Below, piece after piece: positions 50,791-62,424 of a stretch of DNA of 64,000 nt; within the stretch, counting starts at the first letter, position 1; each line of letters begins with the position of its first letter. A program made the translations under genes and the position numbers. The DNA is from Syngnathus acus. Lineage: Eukaryota; Chordata; Actinopteri; Syngnathiformes; Syngnathidae. The stretch is from NCBI RefSeq assembly GCF_901709675.1, contig NC_051101.1, positions 8,082,501 through 8,146,500 on the forward strand, given 5' to 3'. The notes beneath the pieces are model-generated. The model was not told the DNA's origin, made no database searches, and saw nothing but the letters and a program-made list of their open reading frames with translations.

Positions 50791-52559
50791 TTAGGAGGGA
50801 CAGTACTTAGTGTGCATTCAGATGGAGGCTGAATGCTCCAAGAAAGAAAGGAATACATCTAATGTAATATGGCTATTGTAAATTAATTTAATTTTCCTTA
50901 ACATGACACTCATGAATTTCATTTATTATTCCCATAACCAAATATGTTGTTGTCTATTTGTGGTAATGCAGCATTTTCAGTGTCAACACTGTTGAAAGTA
51001 ATAGAGAGGAAGGAGGTGGTCAGGCCTGGTGCCCAGAGCAACAGCTCAAATAATCATTTCCGCCTCTTTTGGAAATTCTGTGGTAACACTGCTGAATATC
51101 TCTACTCATTAACTCCAAATGTTGGCTTGGTGCACACAAATACTTGGGCCTGTGCGCTGCGGTCTTATGGTGTGAAACAAGAAGGTGTCCTCTCATCCAG
51201 TCCACTGTGACATTTCAAGAGAACAATCAACGGTTCTCCACAGCAAAAAAAAAAGACATGAGGGGCAATGTACGTTCCTCCTCCCAGGCACAGGAGCAGA
51301 AGAAATCAGATTTATTAATTAAATGTGAGAAATGGTGTGGATAGAGGGGAAAGGGATGGCCCTTTCTGCACGGCTAGCTTCCTGAGGTTACTTGCTCAGG
51401 CGTGCAAGAGAGCAAGTCTTGGTGGTTTATACCAACGGCCCTGCAGTGTGGAAACGGTAACATAGCAGACCATGACCAAAAGGAACGGTACAGCCCCTCA
51501 ATGCTTCACCTGGCAAACACAGACCGTTGTCAGGGACTAGCAAGTCAGGCATGTCCTCTTGGAGTGGCATCACGTCCATCAGAACCCGTTCTGAAAGGGC
51601 CCTCTTGCTGTTTGCATGTCCTGAGCTCCAATGATATGCCTCACTCCCTTCCAAAAGTCCATAGACTGTTTTCAGTGTTGCAGCAATGGGAGGAGAGATG
51701 TGGAGCTTAGGTTATTGTTGGAGTCAGATAATAGGAGAGAGGGGCAAGTGTTAAAAATGATTGTGTCTCTGTTGGGGCTCTGTGTCAAAATCTTTAGACT
51801 GAATCACATCATAATAAGGAAGTGAAGCCAAGCACATCCCTCTCACATTCTTTTTCAACAAAACATGACATGGCAGCCATGTTTGGTCCCCTGCAGTAAT
51901 ATGTTGCTACTGGTAAGTTAAACAAGCCATTGTTGAGGGAACACAAATGGTCATCTGAAAAGGTGAAACCAATAACATCAGGAAATAAATCCATCCTTCC
52001 AAAATCAATAATGAATTAATGTAATACCAAAGACATAATTCAAATAAATTATTATTACTCATTCTGTGCCATGATGAAATCAGACAGATGGTCCATACAA
52101 ATAAGAACTAACAAATAAGAACTATAATACAAGGGGTAAGGTAACAAAGTTACAAAATTGTCAATGTTGGTCAAATTATTATGTCATATTGGCAGATAGC
52201 CAAATATGGTCTTTCAAATTATGCTATCATCCTATGTGCTCTGTATTGACCTTTTATAGTACTCCGTACTGTACATGTGCTGTCACTTATGCATATATTT
52301 AGTTTGCAAAACTGATCGACAACTAATGCATGTCGTCACGAAACCCAACACATGCTCGATACACTCAATGGTAGGTGGCTTAGTTGTGAAAAAAAAAAGT
52401 TGTGCAAAGTCTCCTTAATTTTTTCCATGCTCCTCGCTTTCTATTGAAATTCTCAATTAAAAAAAAAAGTACTTATATATAGTTATTTTTAATTGTAATC
52501 ATAATGATGCAATTACTCTTAGAATGCTGCCTAAGTCCCTAATTATTGGTTTTGTAATT

Positions 52560-52592
52560 CATCCATCTATTATCTGTACCGCTTGTAATTAC
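52560..52592 (-). repeat. Very short L2-like tail remnant
   Basis: ATCCATCTATTATCTGTACC, then GCTTGTAATTAC, matches the first ~30 bases of the reverse-strand retroposon tail (ATCCATTTTCTGTACCGCTTGT). The rest is not recognisable, so this is a weak call. Confidence 0.35.
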
Positions 52593-52599
52593 AAACTAT

Positions 52600-55500
52600 A
52601 TTTTTTTATTGATAGTCGGGCACAGGTTTGTGTGCACTGCTGTATATTGGCTCCAGGGTATATCATAAGAATACAAATATCTCTGCTCAGGGCCCAGAAC
52701 AGCGCTTTCTACACTCTATTGACTGGATATCTGTTTGTCTCATCTCTCTAAGCAGATGTCTTTCCCCAAGCATCTGTTTGTATTAGTACTGTAATTGCTG
52801 GTGATAATAAGCCCATTGATTCAGTATCTAAGGAAATAGTCAATCAGGACAGCTCATTCGTCTTACTTTTCCTGACAGATCCCCCCTAGCTAAACAGACA
52901 GTGCCAGGGCCTGCTCATTGTTGACTGCATTGAAAAAGCACACTGTGGTGGGTTGGGAATGGTTGGCCTGTCGACTCTGAGTGAGTGATGGGATCGGTGC
53001 AAACACACCAGTGACCCAATAGCCCTTACAGGAGGCCAAGGGTGATAGATGTGTTGTTTACAGATACCAAATCCCATCCTCTGTTCCCTTTCTCTGTTCT
53101 TTTACTACCATCTTCTATTCATTTTCTTCTTCTGTATAATCCTCCTTTTTGACACGCCATTCATTTCCTGTACCCAGCGTGTGACTTTCTATTTTTATAC
53201 GAGGAGAGGCATCTGTTTCTTGAATCTGTTTACAATAATTTTTAGTCTACTTCATATATGTACATGATTGTATTTATTGTCAGGTAATATAGATACAATA
53301 TATGTACTGTGGCAACCATCACAAGCTCTTTGGTTCCCGGGTCGGAGGCGGGGGGTGCTAAGGTAACGAGAGAGGACATTGGGGGGTGGCAGAGAGAAGG
53401 GAGAAATGACATGGGTGAATTTCAGTTCAGTTTGAATAGGTATCACCGATTTTTAAAATACGTGTACTTTGGTTATTTGTTGTTTGTGGCTGTGGTGTTA
53501 TTACAAGGGATTCTTTCATGACCGTAATGGCAGCTGACTGGTATATGTTGTATATATGCTCCCAATGATTGCGTAAGTAATAATACATCCTCATAAAATA
53601 TACAGATCTTTTAAACCTATAAAATAAATGCATTTATTGGCTCAAGTTTTTGTTTATTTATACAAGCCAGTGAGCCATCCATCATATAATACTAAATAGA
53701 ATATCTAAGTCTGCATGGTAAATTAAAAATGGCCACATTGAGGTAAACATGTTCAAAACCGTATTTCCAATCCACCTAAAGAATCTTTAAACATTCCTTC
53801 TTTGAGAACACATTATTTGGACCATAAACCAGTAGCAATCTGGAAAGTGAGTGAATTCTAAATACCCTCACAGAGTGGAACGAGAGTAAACGTGAACCAT
53901 GTCCTGCTAAGTTAATGATTGTCCCATTCAATGCCCAAGGTGTCCAGCTTCACGACTTCAGAAGCCATAATATTGTCAGAAATAAATCACTGAGCACTGG
54001 CCTAAACCAAATGTGTTCATTGGATTGGGTTAAAGGGCAGAGACACCCATTACTCTGTACTGCCAAGGGGTCATTATTGTCATGTCAATGATGTTACAAA
54101 TGAGACTGTGTGATGAATCTTTTCCCACCACTTCAAATGAGTTGTTTCAATTTGAAGTCTACAAACGCGTGCAGACAAATGATTGAAAAGTTGTTTAAAA
54201 ATGCTGTGACCATCACTGTTTAACTATTCAAATATTAGATATTGTTTTTTATGAATGTATGTATGCTGAATTAGAAATGACCCATATTTTCACTCTGACT
54301 GATAGAATAATTCAACGCTATGTTCATTAAGATCAACATGCATAGTAGTCATTATGATAGTAAAAAGCACATTTACCTGGATTGTCAGGGTCTTTATTGC
54401 AGCAGATGGTCGCTTTTGCAGTTAGACTTCTAGACAAGAGAAGCGGTGACAAGAATTCATGTTAGAATCTATAATGCTAATCTACGGTCTGCTGGTGCAG
54501 AGGAGATATAAATGCATTATACGCCACAAAACAGTGAATATTGCAAGGACTCTTAATTTGGGCGCAATGAAGCTAAATATAGTATTATGAGATGAAGATC
54601 TTTATAAACGTAATCATTAAACAACAAAACAGATCTGTCATTGATGTCTAAACCAGATCATAGTTTATTGTGGAGGTTCTCTGACCTGAGCAGTATTATC
54701 TGGATCATTTCTCGTATCTCCATCAATGCATCAATAACTTATTAAACATATGTGGTAAAATCACCAGCAAAATATTGAAATACATGTGACGCTTTAAAAC
54801 ACTCCAATATGGTGTGCAGCTATTATTAGAATTGGTTTTATTTCATGCTTTTATTTTAGGAAAACATCAACAAAATGATAAAAACATATACGTATATGCT
54901 TGCTTACATAATTTTTGTTCACGATACAATTTATAAGATACACGGATTTTACATTAAAAACTCATCTGACAAATAATACTAACAGCTTTTATTGTGAGTA
55001 AAACATCAGGCCCAAACAGGTTGCAAGAGGGAAATTACGATTAATACAATGACTAAAAATATTGGAGCAATACATGAAGCCATTAGCACTTATTACCCGG
55101 TAGTGTATGTAGACATCACGTGAAGCCTTGCTCAGTTGGTAACTCTCTGACAAATTCAGCAGCAAATAATCACTGTAAGGAGGCACCACAGGAGCCTGGA
55201 AACGACAGTCTCTGAAAAACCATACGACAGGGCTAAGCCTATTCAGAAAGAAGAGAAAATATTGACATCCTTGCAAGTGTCATATCGATAGGCTCGGGTT
55301 CATTGTGGATGTGATCACACCATTTCTCAGAAAAACTCTTTGAAAGCTTAGATCAGTGAAAGTTCACTCCTGCATCATAGTCTTAGTTTCCCTTTCAGGA
55401 GGAAGTCAAGCTCTGCTCTTGTTCTGCCTGCTCCCACACTCTCTCTCCCCCCAAGACTCTCCAAATAAATGGCTAAAAAGAGATCTACTTAAAGCTGTCA

Positions 55501-57450
55501 AGAGTGCCGGAGCTAACAGCCGGGCCATTCCGCACGACCTACTTTCTGACCCCCTCTTTTCAGGGGTCACTTGTAGGCTGCCACTGGTGGGAGTGTGGGG
55601 TAGTCATGCACTGAATGACAATGGATAAACATGAAATGCTCCTTCAGTTGCTTCTTTGCAGTGGCTGCTGAAGAGCATTTTTAGTGGACTTCAGAGAAGA
55701 GTTTTCTGTGAGAAAAATGTCATTGTATTTTTTTTTAGTTTAAAAGAAGATTTCAGTGTTGCTAAAAGTGATCAAATGTCTGTGTTTGCTTATTTTTTAG
55801 TACTCTGAAGTTTTCTAATGGAAACAGATGAGCAGAACAACACTGAAAGACTAATGATTTCATATGACGCGGGTTGATCATATCAGATATTCAAAATGCA
55901 TGTTTCGCTATCGCTATACGATAGAGATTTCACCCATCATTAGACCGCCTATTAAAAATCCATAGCTGGCATAGACATTAGCCTATAATTACTGACCCCT
56001 TCTTAAAGGATTTTTTTCCCAATTCACCTTGTTAATATTGTGTGAATGATACATTATTCCATTGCTTTGTGTTAATCACGACAGTAGAGTCAGAAGGGCT
56101 CTCCCCCAAATCTCAGTTTTAACATTAATGACCTATTCCTCATTAATATTAATATGCACCTTTAGTAAGAGGGGGTGGTGGATCGTACCCGGAGAGCGAG
56201 TAGGAGATGTGAATCTGACTGGACCTGGATAGGAACAAACTAGGAATTAGATTACAGTGTACAGTAATAGAATATATGCCCATTTCGTACAAGCCCACGT
56301 ACAAGTGCAAAGAAACATGTTGATAATACTTTGACCATTCTGAGGGTCTGCAATCATTTATTTCTAGCAGAAAAAGAAAGCTAAATGGACCATTTGATAC
56401 AAACAACATCATGCCAACAATTAAACATTAAGGTGGGATCGTCTGGGGCACCGTTGCTACTTTATGACCAGTATGACCTGCTGTGATTAAATGAGCAATG
56501 AATTCTGTTTTCTCCCAGAAAATGGTGCTGGCAAAAGGCTGGCTATCAGTTCATGTCCTCAAGCTCAACTGCTCTCGGGTTATGCAGCCAGGACAGTGAC
56601 TTGAAAAATAACATCAAGTCCACCTTTGAATGGCTAAAAAAATAAAATGAAGCTTTTGGAGTGAAGAAATCAACATTTGGAATAGATCTAATTGGGATGC
56701 AATGGTTGTCGTTGTGAGAGATTAAAATTGGTTTAATGATGTAGATTTGAGGTATGTGCAAACAAAACTGAAATCAGGAAGGGGCCAAGTACATTTTTCA
56801 GGGCACCAGAGAAAAGAGAGGAAAAGAAGTGAGAAAGACGAGTACATGCCGGTGGGCTACTGGTGAGAGGGCCCGAGTTTGACGGATGTTTTCAGCGATG
56901 ACCATCTGCCCCGAACAGCAGAGGTGCTGAACTGCAGGTTTTAAAGTTGGTCCTTCCAACAGCTCCAAATGAAGCAAAGGAGAGGACCTCTGGACAAAAG
57001 GTTGTGCTGAGCGAGGAGTGAGGGCCACGCCACTGCTGTACAACTTTAATTTATGATGGATGAGATCAGACGAAAGGTCAGCTGGTGATAAATATGAGAG
57101 CATTTGTCCCGGGAGGTCATCAATTATGCTGTGGTTTCTAACTTTCGATCTTGGGGGTGAAATAGATCTCTTCTTTGTAAGAATACTATCTCTCAGTAAA
57201 TTGGAATGTATTAATCATATTGGTGATGAAATGGGCTGGACTGTGAAGGCAAAGCAACTTAAATCCAAACCATGATCAATATCTAAGGGTCTCTGTCCTG
57301 AGGTGTAACTACAACATAGGTTACAAGGATTTGAACTTGAAGTCCACCATTGATTTGCACTACCTTCTCATATTAACCTGCATATTGACTTTTTTCTTGT
57401 TATTTACAGTATGACAATTTACTGGCAAGAGGCCAGAGGCATTGCAAACA
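52600..57450. other. Non-coding DNA with possible regulatory blocks, no gene seen
   Basis: Frames of 60-101 codons show no domain. 54360-54800 is AT-rich. A block of moderate GC at about 55380-55610 carries the 90-codon frame 55356-55628, which has an early hydrophobic run but no homologue I know. 55840-56160 is listed separately. 56800-57100 has an open minus frame without motifs. Confidence 0.6.
55840..56160. promoter_or_regulatory. Candidate conserved non-coding element with hairpin and palindrome
   Basis: An AT-rich but complex block. It has a perfect 6 bp stem (CTATCG 55908-55913, CGATAG 55919-55924), a TAATTA core (55986-55991) and a perfect 12 bp palindrome ATTAATATTAAT (56142-56153). 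It contains no microsatellite and no domain-bearing frame. CpG words within such AT-rich DNA (GACGCGGG, TTCGCTATCG) hint at constraint, but only alignment can show it. Confidence 0.28.
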
Positions 57451-57454
57451 ACAC

Positions 57455-57494
57455 ATTATTATTATTATTATTAGTATTAGTATTATTATTATTA
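57455..57494. repeat. (TTA)n microsatellite, interrupted
   Basis: ATT/TTA units with two TTAG interruptions. They encode a leucine run in the 106-codon frame at 57411-57731, which otherwise has no domain. Confidence 0.93.
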
Positions 57495-57499
57495 CCCAG

Positions 57500-59255
57500 T
57501 GATCTCGAGACCATACAAATGATTCACTTACACGTGTCCTTTCACTTAGAAATACAAAGGACTAATTCTAATAAATGTTTGTCCTTTCAGATTCAGGTCA
57601 CTTTCCTTATGGCTTTATTTAACGTTAATGAACACACAAACGTGTTTGTATTCTGTGTAACCTTCACGTCAACAGTCTTTAATGTGTTTGAAGATGTTCA
57701 GGAAAAAGTGGTAAATTTCATCCTGGGGTAATGAAATACTGAAGTCAATACTTGAAAGAAGTGAAAAAGCGGCAATGAGATCACAGTAGCTAACCTTTGA
57801 CCAAGGCCACCATCCTTTTATCATCACCATCCTTCCCTTTTCTTCCCCTTAGCACCAAAACTGCCGCCCCAGGAAAAGTTATTAGCCTCCCTTCTATTGT
57901 TTCACAAACTTAGCTGTGTAATGTCGAAAAGATTGCCATGATTAAGGGACAAACTGCAGCAAACAAAACAAAGAAGGGAAAGAAAGGAAAGAATATTGCT
58001 TGATGGAACGGGAGGTAAAAGTCCTAATTCTTTCTTTTCCTCAGTGGTATATATCACTTCAAGTGCTGAAGGGGTAATGGTCTTTTTATTCAGCTGACAA
58101 GAAGCCAGGATGTCGAGCCCCTTTCCAATCGATGGGTCTCTATTGTCTCTCTGGTGGCCCACATAGACGAGAAAAAAAAGAAAAAAAACCTTCACTTGAA
58201 TTATCCGCTACACACTCTAACAGCTTTTAAAACCGTTGAAAAGATACGGATATATATTAATGTGGCCTCTGTCAAAGGGGTGACCCTGATGAGAGACTTG
58301 TTACTTTTAAGAGTGTTTGTTAGTGTTATTTATCCTTTGAATTTAAATTATACAATTACAATGCATGCACACAGTTGACCCGATTAAAGATGATCTACCC
58401 TATTTTGCTGAAACACTGAATAAATATCTAAATATCAGAACAGAACAAAATAAAAAGCTTAGCATTTTGTTTTTAAATGAAAGAGCAAAACAATTGTGTT
58501 TTTCTTAAGACAGTAGTGAGTTATGGCTCTGGAACCATCGACCCATATTTCTGCTGTCACTTTTAACTCTTTTTATCTCACCTTTCCACATGCCTATAAG
58601 TCTTTGTTTGCAGGGGGACATCTTGATTGTAAAAAGCCCTGCAAGAAAACTAAGAAAGATGTTATTAAACGCCTGGTCAATAGTCATATTTTGTATCTGG
58701 CTTACGAGTGCAGTAAATACCCTCTCTGTGGAACCCTGACAAGTGCCAAAGACATAGCAAATAAAACATCTGAAATCGAAAAATTCTTTAGCTTGCTCAT
58801 GTACTTGAAAAAGGGTATGTGGTATTGGTTTAGTTGTTATTGTCACTACACCCCCACTAATCAGCAAAAGAAAGGGATAGTGGTAATGATGCAGCGAGGG
58901 GCTCCAATCTTGCTTCCCTCGTCCCAAGGTGTGGTGTAGGGGTCTCCTAAATGTGCCATGTCGTATTGATCCATATGAACCTTCTAAAAAAAAAAAAAAA
59001 AAGGAAAAAATAAAAAACAGCCACACTAGCACTTACACATTTGCCCAGCTGAGTTAGTGCTATTCCTGCACTATAAAACAATCAATTGTTTCTGTATGGG
59101 ATGTCTTGTTTTCCACACGATAACCATTTTGTGTTTTTTTCCCCCAAATATGTTATAAAAAACAACAACAGTATTTTGTGTGGGTTTTTTCTTTTCTTCA
59201 AATCATGTTCAAAAAATAAAACAGCAAGTTGACATTCACTGCACGGCAATCATAG
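57500..59255. other. Non-coding DNA; longest frames here judged spurious
   Basis: The longest frame of the window (58505-59032, minus, 175 codons) and a 138-codon plus frame (58523-58939) occupy the same DNA. The minus frame starts inside a poly-A/T tract (Phe run), neither shows a domain, and no splice or promoter signal supports either. An A17 run is at 58986-59002. Confidence 0.55.
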
Positions 59256-59257
59256 TC

Positions 59258-59416
59258 CACTGTGAAAATGCAAGTGAAATTTACTAGTAAAGAAAACTAG
59301 TAACATTTTTCCACTCAAAAACATTCTTAAAATCTCTCCTTTACTTAGAATTCTGAGTGGAAAGACCTGACTTTTTTTTTTTTACAATTAAATTTCATTC
59401 GCCATTTTTTACAGTG
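59258..59416. mobile_element. Probable non-autonomous inverted-repeat DNA transposon
   Basis: The left end CACTGTGAAAATG..AAGTGAAATTTA (from 59258) pairs with the complement of the right end (reverse reading CACTGTAAAAAATGG..GAATGAAATTTA, from 59416), continuing more weakly inward through A-rich arms to TTTCCACTC on both sides. CACTGTAAAAAAT ends are typical of abundant short fish DNA elements. No clear target duplication is seen and the arms are diverged, so the copy is older than the two MITEs. The superfamily is not assigned. Confidence 0.6.
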
Positions 59417-59419
59417 TAA

Positions 59420-61160
59420 GGGGTCAGCATTTCTACCATATGTCATTTTTTTGGAAAGGGAATTAGTTCTTTATCTATAATCCAGTTCATTGGAACAAAT
59501 CAGTTATGCCTAAACATGCTGTGTCATCCAAACAATTTTAAGAAAGGCAACATGATGATAGAGAATGAATAAAACATTCGCTGTGCAATTTTCAGAATGA
59601 CATGCCTGCACTAGATTTGCAAGCACCAAAGTTTGTGATGCTAAGATTTTGACTGCAGAAAGGCAAAGGGGTGATGGCGGGTCCTCGCAGCACTACATTT
59701 TTCCAAAAGCTAATATGTGGCCCACTGATGAAAAGTTCTGCCTTTGGAATTAAGTTGAATGTCCAGCGTTATCTCTGTTGGAATTCTCTTATCGCCTTGA
59801 GGGAAGCGAGTGACAGATTGATGCTGAAGTTCTTACCTGAGCCTCCCAACGTACCGCTATATGTATCCTGCAAAGGACAGATACTGTTAGTGAAGCTTGC
59901 TATTTTATACTTAGACTTCTCAAAAGCTGTTGACGGACAGGGGTAAGGGAGATGGCCTTGACATCCGTGTACTTGGGTGGGAGACGGATTTGGTTTCAGG
60001 AGATTCACGTTTTTTTTCCTTCGGACCACATTTTTATTTTTTTTTGCACGCCACATTTCATGAATGATTAAATAACAAATGTTGATGGTTTTTGAAGAAT
60101 ATCTATATTTAGAAAAAACATTGCATATAAAAAAAAAACGGTCATTTGTCTTGCTGGCATAGTTTGATGACATATAAAGGTAGTTTTAGGGAAACAATAT
60201 TCAAATATAACTAATTGTGTTAAACTATTTGTCCATGTGATCACTGCACCTTTATAAACAGAGTTATGAGTTAACAAAATTGACATTCACAATTGTGAGT
60301 ATAATTTACATTTAAGGAATGTTTGGTTAATATTAATTGTAGTTGCAGGTGTACTGGAAGCACTTAAGTCGTCAGCTCTCTTAATTTAGATCTTCCAACA
60401 ATTTTTCAACATTTGAATTAATTTTGCTTTCTCCTAAAGTATTACACACTTTTCTGTTTCTGTTCTGCCATTTTTGAGCAGAGAATATCAGTGCTTTCTA
60501 TTGTATGAACATTGATGTCATTCGAGCGTGAGCGCATTTGAACACAAATAATTGCTCCATCATGTTAAAATTGCTGTAATATTCTAAATAATTTCATTCT
60601 TATCAGTTAGTTAACAGAAATTGAGGGAAATTGTTGACAATTTTGTGCACTGCAAAAAAGAAAAAAAAAAAGTGAAGTGCCACATCATGTGCATGGCCCT
60701 TGTGTTTGACACTTGCTTGCCTTAGCCTTTACTAAGCAGTGAAAAGCTGTAAACGTCAGTCCTGGTCACACCATTTCTAATAGTGCAGTAACCCTTCTGC
60801 AAACTGTTACGCAGCCCTCTGTGATATGTGGGGAGAGTGCATCACCAGTGATCAGAACATCCGAGCAGCATTTTTTGAGCCACAGTGCAATGGGGGATTA
60901 TGACCTCTCACTTTACACGTATGAGGATATCAGAACATCAGAATACATCTAAAGCTGGGGTGCTGAAGCTGAATATCTTTTGGCAGAGCTATCGGAAGGA
61001 CCGGCCTCTTTCTGAGTTGCAAACGTATCTTATACTTCAACAATAATCTGCACCTGGACATTTTTGTTCTACTTGCGAGTTCATCAGAAAAATATTTGTA
61101 TTTTATCATTTGCCAGGTGTAGCGTGGACATTGTTTAAGTCTGACAAGGTCAAGAAAAAA
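59420..61160. other. Non-coding DNA with a possible RT-motif relic
   Basis: Contains frame 59671-59946, whose end reads LYLDFSKAVD (59905-59934), resembling a non-LTR reverse-transcriptase motif (see findings). The rest has no recognisable domain. T and A runs occur at 60009-60016, 60035-60050 and 60661-60671. CACTGCAAAAAA at about 60648 resembles a lone end of a fish DNA element, but no partner end is seen. Confidence 0.5.

Positions 61161-61234
<74 letters not shown>
61161..61234. repeat. (GT)10 (AT)27 compound microsatellite
   Basis: GT units at 61161-61180 pass directly into uninterrupted AT units to 61234. The AT run is self-complementary and could extrude as a cruciform. The 102-codon minus frame at 60930-61238 is a Tyr-Ile read-through of it. 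Confidence 0.96.
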
Positions 61235-61238
<4 letters not shown>

Positions 61239-62231
61239 TCACACATTTATAAAATTATCAAATGAATTTAGAAATTGAATGACCAGAGTGGGAACATATA
61301 TTTTGGTTGAGATTCAAGAATAAATGTAGGATAACTTTATTGAATATCTAAAAGATTAGATTATTTAGATTTAGATTATTTTCACAGCCAATCTAAGATT
61401 GCATTGCATTTGATTAATACAATTAAAGTGAAACCCTGGATAGTGCTCAAGAATTTAAACCGTTTTGACAGATCATCCATCTTGATCATATTCAGAGTGC
61501 ACTGTACCTGTAACTTATATTCGAGTGAATCTACTGGGTCTCTCAGAGACTAAATGTGAAAGTGAGAAGACAGGAAAAAGCTGAAGGAGATCCATCAGGT
61601 GATATATTACCCTGTAGGCATTGTAATTTGTTATATAAGCTTCATGTAACCTCAGCGGCAAGATTAAAGACCTTCAGCTCAATGTATCAGTCACCCGTCA
61701 ACTGCTGGGTCAATTTCCCTTTAACCCTTGTTTTGTGGTTCATAACCCTCCAACAAATATGACACTGTCAATCAAAAAGTAGCGGCAGCACATTTGCCGT
61801 CTGCCATTCGTAAATTCGGCTTGTCCTTATTTCACCCCACTAGTCAACTATAATCACTTTAATTGTCATAGTTATTAGTGTTACTGTATGTGATACCTTA
61901 ACATAGTCAAACATTGTACGGTATTGGCGGTAGACACTGTCAGTGGTGCCCCTGATTTGAGAAATGATTGTCTTGAGAGGCTCACTGGTCATTAGCAGCC
62001 AGCAGACACTGAACGCATTACAGACTGTGACATAAATGACTTAAACGAATCAGCGCATCTATTAAAGGGTGTGTTCACTCCATGGTGCCATGATACGATA
62101 AGACCCATATTTTGTTTGTAATCCTAATGACTGGCGTAGGTGTGCATTCATCATGGATTATTGGAGTCTTAATTTAATTGAGCTGAAGCGATCGCCTGTA
62201 AATCACATTACACTGTCATTTCTTTTTACAG

Positions 62232-62270
62232 CAAGGAGACAAATGCTACTGCTGGCTGAGCCTTGACAAG
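62232..62270 (+). other. Possible 39 nt micro-exon
   Basis: Preceded by a pyrimidine-rich acceptor (TTTCTTTTTACAG) and followed by a donor (AAG then GTGGGT). It has one open frame, QGDKCYCWLSLDK, with length divisible by three; the other two frames contain stops. The protein is not recognised. In 64 kb such a pair can occur by chance, so this is a weak call. Confidence 0.2.
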
Positions 62271-62354
62271 GTGGGTGTTCCAACAGGCAGCAACATTCTG
62301 CCAACAGAGGCGCTGTTTGTTATTCATAATAAAGCCTTTGACTATCAATTACAG

Positions 62355-62424
62355 GAAGGACTCACAGTGCAGCTGTAATGCCGGATTGTTGTGATCAGAA
62401 GTTTATCTTCGTGCTGTTTGCAAG
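62355..62424 (+). other. Possible 70 nt exon
   Basis: Bounded by an acceptor (TCAATTACAG) and a strong donor (CAAG then GTGAGT), 84 bases after the segment above. One of three frames is open throughout and holds an ATG, giving MPDCCDQKFIFVLFA, hydrophobic at its end as in a signal or anchor sequence. The first segment's open frame does not continue in phase into this one, so they would not form a simple shared coding sequence. It could be a first coding exon, a lncRNA exon or chance. Confidence 0.22.

Larger units (their letters stand above)
48035..52555. other. Non-coding DNA rich in enhancer-like blocks, no gene seen
   Basis: No frame exceeds 102 codons (51402-51710, no domain). It contains TG words around 48419-48603 and a (GAAA)n tract (48973-48992). 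Three dense homeodomain-word blocks are listed separately or are as follows: 48160-48330, 48660-48740 (TAATTA at 48685-48690) and 50470-50790. 49600-50000 is a long simple-repeat-free AT-rich block. 51400-51700 has moderate GC. Confidence 0.6.

Noticed and set aside
55110-55180. GCCTTGCTCAGTTGGTAAC, tRNA A-box-like
   Set aside because: No B box at the right distance and no cloverleaf stems.
55356-55628. 90-codon plus frame with hydrophobic start, considered as a secreted peptide
   Set aside because: No family resemblance, no splice or poly-A context, and it lies in an enhancer-like block of moderate GC.
58505-59032. 175-codon minus frame, the longest in the window, with a 138-codon plus frame over the same DNA
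   Set aside because: It starts in a poly-A/T tract, both strands are open at once, and no domain, splice or promoter signal is present. Open length fits chance in AT-poor stretches.
60930-61238. 102-codon minus frame with Tyr-Ile run
   Set aside because: Read-through of the (AT)n and (GT)n microsatellite.
61608-61625. TACCCTGTAGGCATTG, similar to the start of miR-10
   Set aside because: The match ends after ten bases and no hairpin surrounds it.
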